The notes under the pieces were generated by a model. The model was not told where the DNA came from, made no database searches, and was given only the letters and a program-made list of their open reading frames with translations. A stretch of DNA of 64,000 nt from Nocardia acidivorans NBRC 108247 (GTDB lineage Bacteria; Actinomycetota; Actinomycetes; Mycobacteriales; Mycobacteriaceae): the NCBI RefSeq assembly GCF_001625085.1, contig NZ_BDAW01000035.1, positions 29,006 through 93,005 on the forward strand. The letters run 5' to 3'. The position numbers were made by a program, and so were the translations under genes. Below are positions 59,074-64,000 of the stretch, piece after piece. How positions within the stretch are numbered: the first letter of the stretch is position 1; each line of letters starts with the position of its first letter.

Positions 59074-59778
59074 ATGACGAGGAAGTCGACCATGATGTAC
59101 GTGTTGTGGGTCTTCCTGCCGGTCGTCGCTGTTGTCACCTGCGTTGCCGGACACGTCTGGCGTTTTCGGCGCGATCGGTTCCTGAGCTGTCTGTACGGGC
59201 CGCATATCGATCGCGCGCAGTGGTTCGGGAGTCTGGCATTCCGTACCGGGGTGCCGCTGCTGTTCGCGGTGCGGGTCACCGAAGTCAGTGTTTCCGGGCC
59301 GCATTCACGCACCGGCGGTGGTCTCAGCGTGCTGCTCACGCTCGCGCAGGCGGTCGCCATTCCGCTGGCCGCGATCGGGGCGGGGCTCATTCTCATTCCG
59401 CCGCTGATCACCGCCGAAGCGCGGCCGCGCATTACGCCGATCGATCGGATGACCTTGCCGGTGCTGGTCGCGGCGCTGCTCTCCTCGGTGCTGGTGACCT
59501 TCGATCCGTATTCGACCGATGATCGGTACCGGACCGCGGAGACGCTGTTCACCTGGACCCGATCGCTGGTGTCGCTGCATCCCAATGTCGAGGTCATGCA
59601 GCACGCGCCGGTCATCTATCAGGCGCGCGGATTGATCGTGCTGCTGCTGATCGCGATATGGCCTTATACGCGGCTGGCGGGCATCTTCACCGTGCCGCTG
59701 CTGCGGGTCGTGCGGCATGCGTTCGCGGCGGCGCGCTGCCTGCCGATTCCGGTGCTCCGCAAACGCCATCCCGCCTAG
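59074..59778 (+). CDS. NarI-like membrane protein lacking haem-ligand histidines
   Basis: A 234-aa five-helix protein whose segments line up with NarI, the cytochrome b subunit of nitrate reductase: CVAGHVWRFRRDRF, SLAFRTGVPLLFAVRVTE, and AIWPYTRLAGIFTVP near the end. NarI's four haem ligands (LFHIG, VGH, RLH, RLVH) are Arg, Arg, Arg and Gly here. No narG, narH or narJ is present. It cannot carry haem in the known way. The role is unknown. ATG at 59074 is chosen; GTG 59050 would add eight residues. It lies 75 bases after the ceramidase gene. Confidence 0.75.
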   Translation: MTRKSTMMYVLWVFLPVVAVVTCVAGHVWRFRRDRFLSCLYGPHIDRAQWFGSLAFRTGVPLLFAVRVTEVSVSGPHSRTGGGLSVLLTLAQAVAIPLAAIGAGLILIPPLITAEARPRITPIDRMTLPVLVAALLSSVLVTFDPYSTDDRYRTAETLFTWTRSLVSLHPNVEVMQHAPVIYQARGLIVLLLIAIWPYTRLAGIFTVPLLRVVRHAFAAARCLPIPVLRKRHPA

Positions 59779-60028
59779 TGCGAGATGCGGCCGGTCATCC
59801 GGATCTCGGCAATGGCGGAATCCCCGGGCCGTAGTCGGTCCCAGCGTCGTCATCGGCGCGCCGGCCAGCTCTCTCAGCGCGGTATGAGCCACATGAGCGC
59901 GTTGCATTCGGCTGGTCGTCGATGGAACTCTGGACTCACGCCGACCTGACCCGCTGCCGCGAGGAACCACACCGCGCGTCGGCGGGACCGTCACCCTCGA
60001 TCGCCGTGGTCTGTCGCTCCGCGGGCGT

Positions 60029-60967
60029 TCACCGGAAGGCGCGGCGGTAGGCGTTCGGGGGGACGCCGACGGTGCGTTTGAAATTGTCTCGGAACGCGGT
60101 CGGTGAGCCGAAACCGACTTGGGCGCCGACGCGTTCGATCGTGTGGTCGGTCGTCTCCAGCAAATGCTGGGCGCGGCGGATCCGAGCGCGGTGTAGCCAC
60201 CGTAGCGGCGTGGCGCCGGTCTGAGTGCGGAACTGCCGCAACAGGGTTCGGGTGCTGGTGCCGGCTTCGGCGGCGATGTCGGCGATGGTGAGGTCGCGGG
60301 ACATATTGTCCTGCAACCACAGCAGCAGCGGCTCCAGCCCGCCGCCCTGCGGTGCGGGCGGGAGTTGCTGGACGATGAACTGGGCCTGCCCGCCCTCGCG
60401 TTCCAGCGGCATCACCGACAGCCGGGCGGCGTCGGCCGCCACGGCCGAGCCGTAGTCGCGGCGGATCAGGTGCAGGCACAGATCCAGTCCGGCCGAAGCG
60501 CCTGCGGAGGTGAGGATTTGGCCGTTATCGACGTACAGCACGTCCGGATCGACCTCGACGCGCGGATAGGTGGCCGCCAGCAGGTCCGCCACGATCCAAT
60601 GGGTGGTCGCCCGCAGCCCGTCCAGGAGGCCGGTGGCCGCGAGGGGGAACGTCCCGGTGCAGATGGAGGCGATCCTGGTGCCCGCCGCGGCGGCGGTGCG
60701 GATCGTGTCGCGCACGGCCGGCGACAGCGGGGCGGTCGGATCGGCGACTCCGGGGACGATCACGGTGTCGGCTTCGGCCACCGCGGCCAGGTCCCATGGC
60801 GCTCGTAGCGCGAACGCACCAGCGTCCACCTCCGGCCGCTCGGCGCAGATGCGGACCCGATACGCGCGGCGGCCGTCCGGTAGGCGGGTGCGGTCGAAAA
60901 CCTCGACGGGGGTGGACAAATCGAAGGGTATGACCCCGTCCAAGGCCAGAACCGCGACCGTGTGCAT
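60029..60967 (-). CDS. GlxA-type AraC regulator with DJ-1/PfpI domain
   Basis: A 312-aa regulator. The N-terminal 190 residues are a DJ-1/PfpI-like (GATase1-like) domain with ICTGTFPLAATGLLDG at the nucleophile elbow, where Cys is kept. The C-terminal part has two AraC helix-turn-helices: TIADIAAEAGTSTRTLLRQF and ERVGAQVGFGSPTAFRDNFK. The GlxA group controls catabolic and developmental genes. ATG at 60967 is normal. It is a single gene; the 250 bases beyond its end contain no gene I can recognise. Confidence 0.9.
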   Translation of the reverse strand: MHTVAVLALDGVIPFDLSTPVEVFDRTRLPDGRRAYRVRICAERPEVDAGAFALRAPWDLAAVAEADTVIVPGVADPTAPLSPAVRDTIRTAAAAGTRIASICTGTFPLAATGLLDGLRATTHWIVADLLAATYPRVEVDPDVLYVDNGQILTSAGASAGLDLCLHLIRRDYGSAVAADAARLSVMPLEREGGQAQFIVQQLPPAPQGGGLEPLLLWLQDNMSRDLTIADIAAEAGTSTRTLLRQFRTQTGATPLRWLHRARIRRAQHLLETTDHTIERVGAQVGFGSPTAFRDNFKRTVGVPPNAYRRAFR

Positions 60968-61170
60968 GGCGTGAAACTACCCCATCGCCGAATTCGCGTC
61001 ATCACCGTGAACAGGCCGGCAAGGGCGACGAGACGGTGACGGGACCGTGAGACCGGCCATGTCGTTTTTCCGTGGATACCTGACGAAAAAGCCACTGGGA
61101 CGACTCTCGGCCGGGCGATACCTTCGTGTCCGATTCATCCCCCGAGCCCGCTCCTAGGAGTCACCCGGTC

Positions 61171-61599
61171 ATGATTTCCACTGTCGCCAATGTCGTTGCG
61201 CCGCTGCTGATCGGCGGCGTCTACGCCCTGCTCATGTCACCCATCCGCGAACCACATCGCCGCACTTTCAACGCGATCATGGTCGCCGGAGCCGGAGCCG
61301 CCTATCTCAGTGGCGGCGGACTCGGCCCCTGGGAATACGTCTTCGCCGCCGCCATCACCTACTGCGCGTACCGCGGCCTGAATTCGTGGACATTCATCGG
61401 CCTCGCATGGCTGCTGCACACCGCCAGCGACATATTGCATCACCTCAAAGGCCACCCGATCGTCCCCTTCGCGCACAACTCCTCCCTCGGCTGCGCGATC
61501 TGCGACCCCGTGATCGCCCTCTGGTGCCTACGCGGCGGCCCCGACCTGCGCGCTTTCCTCCGCATCCGCTCGCCCGAGCCGACACCCGTCGAAAAGTAG
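61171..61599 (+). CDS. DUF6010 family membrane protein
   Basis: A 142-aa membrane protein of DUF6010 with about four helices. Conserved segments are SGGGLGPWEYVFAAAITYCA, IGLAWLLHTASDILHHL, and SSLGCAICDPVIALWC. The histidines in LHTASDILHH and the paired cysteines look like possible metal or redox sites but are untested. ATG at 61171 has AGGAG 9 bases upstream. It is a single gene. Confidence 0.8.
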   Translation: MISTVANVVAPLLIGGVYALLMSPIREPHRRTFNAIMVAGAGAAYLSGGGLGPWEYVFAAAITYCAYRGLNSWTFIGLAWLLHTASDILHHLKGHPIVPFAHNSSLGCAICDPVIALWCLRGGPDLRAFLRIRSPEPTPVEK

Positions 61600-61700
61600 C
61601 CCTTGCCATCACAAAACACCCCGGGTCACCTCCTACCGGGGCATGCTCGACCTGGCCACCCTGCTCATGTGGCTTTGAGTACACCCCTTAGGGGCCCTCG

Positions 61701-62507
61701 TCAGAGGGTGTCGGCCTTGCTGATCCAGCCGACCACCAAGCGATTGAGCCAGGCGGGGGAGAGTTGGGTGGCCGCGGCGGTGATCTTGGTCTGCACGCCG
61801 ACGAGCACGTGCGAACTCCGAATGCTCCGGCGGTGGGTCGCGGTGTGCCACACGGCGTTCGCGACATCGTCCGGGCTCAGTCGCACGCCCAGGGTGGTCG
61901 CGGATTTCGAGCCCTTGGCGACCTCGGTCATCATATCGGTGGCGACGAACAGGGGCAGCAGATCGCGCACCGGGATGCCGTAGTGCCGCCACTCCAGATC
62001 CAGGGCTTCGGTGAGGCTGCGCACCGCCGCCTTGGTGGCCCCGTAGGTCGCCAGTCCCGGCTGGCCGTACAGCGCTGAGGCCGAGGCCAAGTTGATGACC
62101 TGACTGCCCGGGGTGCGGCGCAGATAGGGGAGCGCGGTGTGGCAGCCGTTCAGCACGCCTTTGATATTCACGTCCACCAGCCGGTGCTGACGGTCGAGGG
62201 CGATATCGCCGAATGCGCCCGAGTAGAGGATGCCCGCATTGTTGACCAACAGGTCGAGGCGACCGGTGACGGCGAAGAACTCCGCCAGCGCACGTTCCCA
62301 GCCCGCCGCATCGGTGACATCGAACGCGCCGGCGACGGTGTGTCCGCCGATCTCCCGTGCGGTGTGTTCGGCGGCATCGGCATCGATGTCGTACAGCCCG
62401 ACCGTCCACCCCCGGGCCGCGAACGTCGCGGCAATCGCGCGGCCGATACCGGCGGCCGCGCCGGTGATCAGGACGGCGGGGCGGGATGCGTTGGCGGGCT
62501 GTGACAT
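61701..62507 (-). CDS. Short-chain dehydrogenase/reductase
   Basis: A 268-aa classical SDR. The cofactor motif is TGAAAGIG at residues 15-22, NNAG follows at about 90, and the catalytic Ser-Tyr-Lys are visible in LASASALYGQPGLATYGATKAAV. Asp in YDID at the end of strand 2 suggests NAD(H). The C-terminal part extends about 25 residues beyond the core. It oxidises or reduces a hydroxyl/keto group; substrate unknown. Stand-alone gene. Confidence 0.9.
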   Translation of the reverse strand: MSQPANASRPAVLITGAAAGIGRAIAATFAARGWTVGLYDIDADAAEHTAREIGGHTVAGAFDVTDAAGWERALAEFFAVTGRLDLLVNNAGILYSGAFGDIALDRQHRLVDVNIKGVLNGCHTALPYLRRTPGSQVINLASASALYGQPGLATYGATKAAVRSLTEALDLEWRHYGIPVRDLLPLFVATDMMTEVAKGSKSATTLGVRLSPDDVANAVWHTATHRRSIRSSHVLVGVQTKITAAATQLSPAWLNRLVVGWISKADTL

Positions 62508-62669
62508 TCGAACCTCTCCGGTGCTGACGGTCGAAACAGTACTGCGCCTGCGGTGTGGATCCCGGCCACAAGCACGCCGGGATGACGGAGCCGGGGGGTA
62601 CCCACGGTCGAGACGGCGGAGCCGCCTTCGCCTGTGGGAGTTCCGATCACTCGGCGCTACCGGTGCGGG

Positions 62670-63707
62670 TCAGGCGGCGGTGCGGCCGGTGGCGGCCTGT
62701 TCGATCATCGCACGGTGGAATCCGGCCGCGTCCCTGGCGGCGTCGCGACCGTCGGCGAGCAGGCCCGCGCCCAAGTGGATGAGGGTGTGCGGTGCGTCGG
62801 CGCGGATCTGGAGGGTCATCGGGACCCGTGCCTCTTCGCAGCGGCGTGCCACTTCCAGGGCGTCCGAGAGCAGCATTTCGCGCGAGCCGACCTGGAGCAG
62901 GATCGGCGGCATTCCGGTGAAATCGTGGTTGACCACCGACCAGCTCGGATCCAGGACGCCATTGATCGCGATTCCGCGCCGCACCACCATGGCCGGGCCC
63001 GCGGCGGGCAGCACCGCATCGGTATTGGCATTGGGGTGCGCATCGCGCGCGGTGGAGTCGAAGTCGGCCCAGGGGGAGGTCACCGAAATGCCCGCGGGCA
63101 GCGGCAGACCCAGATCACGGGCGGTCAATACCAGGCGCAGCGCCAGGCCGCCGCCGGCGGAATCGCCCGCCACGATGATCTTCTCGGCTGCGAAGCCCTG
63201 GTCCAGCAGGTACCGGTAGGCGGTCAGCGCATCGTCGAGGCTCTCATTCGGGTGCGCGTCGGGTAGCTGGCGGTAGTCGACGGTGAACACCGGCAGTGCG
63301 CTCGCACTGCCCAGCCGCGCGGTATGCCGCCGATAGCTGTTGAGCCCGCCCGCGATGAACGCTCCGCCGTGGAAATACAGAATCACCGCACCACGCTCGA
63401 TACGCGGATCGGCGACCGGTGCGCTCCACAGCCATTCGCCGTGAAAGTCCTCGAAGAACACCGGATGCCGGTGTGTGCCACGCGGTGTGCCGAGCAGGGC
63501 CGCGGGTCCCTCCGAGAAACGGGTGGCCCGGAAGATCAGCTCGGCCGGTCCGGGCCCGAAATCGGCGACCCACGCCCCCGCCCGCAGAAACTGCTGCAGG
63601 GTGGTGCGCAGCACCGGATGGGCGATGCGGGTACCGATCCGGGCCGGGCGGGTGGATTCAACGATCACGGACGTGACGGATTCCGAGGTCTGCGGCGACG
63701 TTGCCAC
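62670..63707 (-). CDS. HSL-family alpha/beta hydrolase (esterase/lipase)
   Basis: A 345-aa esterase of the hormone-sensitive lipase family. The oxyanion motif HGGAF lies near residue 115, the nucleophile serine in AGDSAGGGLALRL near 185, Asp in SREMLLSDALEV and His in DAPHTLIHLG. The order and spacing are as in mycobacterial Lip proteins. It should cleave short to medium acyl esters. No signal peptide, so it is cytoplasmic. ATG at 63707 follows GGAG. Confidence 0.9.
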   Translation of the reverse strand: MATSPQTSESVTSVIVESTRPARIGTRIAHPVLRTTLQQFLRAGAWVADFGPGPAELIFRATRFSEGPAALLGTPRGTHRHPVFFEDFHGEWLWSAPVADPRIERGAVILYFHGGAFIAGGLNSYRRHTARLGSASALPVFTVDYRQLPDAHPNESLDDALTAYRYLLDQGFAAEKIIVAGDSAGGGLALRLVLTARDLGLPLPAGISVTSPWADFDSTARDAHPNANTDAVLPAAGPAMVVRRGIAINGVLDPSWSVVNHDFTGMPPILLQVGSREMLLSDALEVARRCEEARVPMTLQIRADAPHTLIHLGAGLLADGRDAARDAAGFHRAMIEQAATGRTAA

Positions 63708-63927
63708 GGGGCGCTCCTGTCCGCGCCGCGATCCCCCGAAGCGCTGAACTGTACGACAACACTGTCATTTATGGCCTGGGCCATCGACCATCTTGACTGC
63801 TCGGACGCGGATTGTCATGCCCGGGAAGGAAATTCCCGTCATATCGAGACCTTCCTACCCACGGTGCAACCCGCGATGGTGGGGTGCCCGGTGCCCCCGG
63901 CGGGGCACGATAAGGATGGGAACGGTA
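63708..63927. other. Intergenic region, no gene seen
   Basis: No convincing gene is seen between the hydrolase start and the hairpin at 63928-63953. It should include the hydrolase promoter. The sequence is slightly less GC-rich than average. Confidence 0.35.
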
Positions 63928-63953
63928 CCGCCCAGCGTCTTATTGCTGGGCGG
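63928..63953. terminator. Hairpin terminator near window end
   Basis: A perfect 9-bp stem (CCGCCCAGC/GCTGGGCGG) with an 8-base loop. It has no strong T-tract. It probably ends a gene that reads leftwards from beyond the window, since no gene to its left runs towards it. Confidence 0.6.
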
Positions 63954-64000
63954 CTGGTTATAGAAGCCGATTTTGCCCTGAGCAGCAGCAAGCGCTAGGG

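Noticed and set aside
56866..59304. An 812-codon open frame on the minus strand
   Set aside because: It lies opposite the ceramidase gene, whose motifs and ribosome site are clear. The antisense frame is rich in His, Arg and Gly with no domain; such frames arise by base composition in high-GC DNA.

Overview
The window is high-GC, densely coded actinobacterial DNA. The best fit is a Nocardia-like member of the Mycobacteriales. This rests on a DUF3349 protein, an AcpM-like acyl carrier protein, a DesA3-type desaturase, a six-helix/HAMP adenylate cyclase of the mycobacterial kind, many TetR, MerR and AraC regulators with divergent targets, and frequent GTG starts with stop/start overlaps. No rRNA, tRNA, CRISPR array, prophage or intact insertion sequence was seen. 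The genus is an inference.

Layout. 1-7.1 kb: the end of a TetR gene, a desaturase behind a TetR-type palindrome, a cation/proton antiporter, a LysR-HTH/hydrolase fusion facing a catalytically dead half-hydrolase and an FAD monooxygenase, then a MerR regulator divergent from an orphan acyl carrier protein. 7.2-13.7 kb: the most coherent pathway in the window. A four-gene ABC importer and a GntR/UTRA regulator converge on an HD-domain oxygenase and a gamma-butyrobetaine-hydroxylase-like oxygenase. The pair resembles TmpA/TmpB (or PhnY*/PhnZ), which release phosphate from aminoethylphosphonates. 13.9-28.6 kb: mostly housekeeping and accessory genes (DUF3349, CorA, YCII plus an ECF42 sigma factor, cyclase, AraC/oxidoreductase pair, acyl-CoA dehydrogenase with a 3' frameshift, I36-like inhibitor, GH38 alpha-mannosidase). 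28.7-34.7 kb: a decayed ADP-ribosylglycohydrolase, a second desaturase, a P450 remnant, a GH76 lipoprotein and a second MerR regulator, paralogous to the first and with a near-identical operator. 34.7-46.7 kb: oxidoreductases, a methyltransferase, a TetR/PhyH pair, small membrane proteins and hydrolases.

46.7-56.2 kb holds a Pls/PosA-type poly-amino-acid synthetase whose specificity residues read close to a lysine code. It is coupled by a one-base stop/start overlap to an M1 metallopeptidase. Around it are decayed genes: a TetR and a metallo-beta-lactamase-fold remnant, a Ser/Thr kinase without its catalytic core, and a class II aldolase stub. A MinD-like protein without P-loop lysines lies beside the dead kinase. 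56.2-64 kb: a TetR/neutral ceramidase pair, an orphan NarI-like protein that has lost all four haem-ligand histidines, a GlxA-type regulator, DUF6010, an SDR and an HSL-family hydrolase.

Three themes recur. First, regulators sit divergently on short palindromes next to their probable targets. Second, several genes have been cut to their two ends with the middle missing. Third, several family members have lost catalytic or cofactor residues while the fold is kept.
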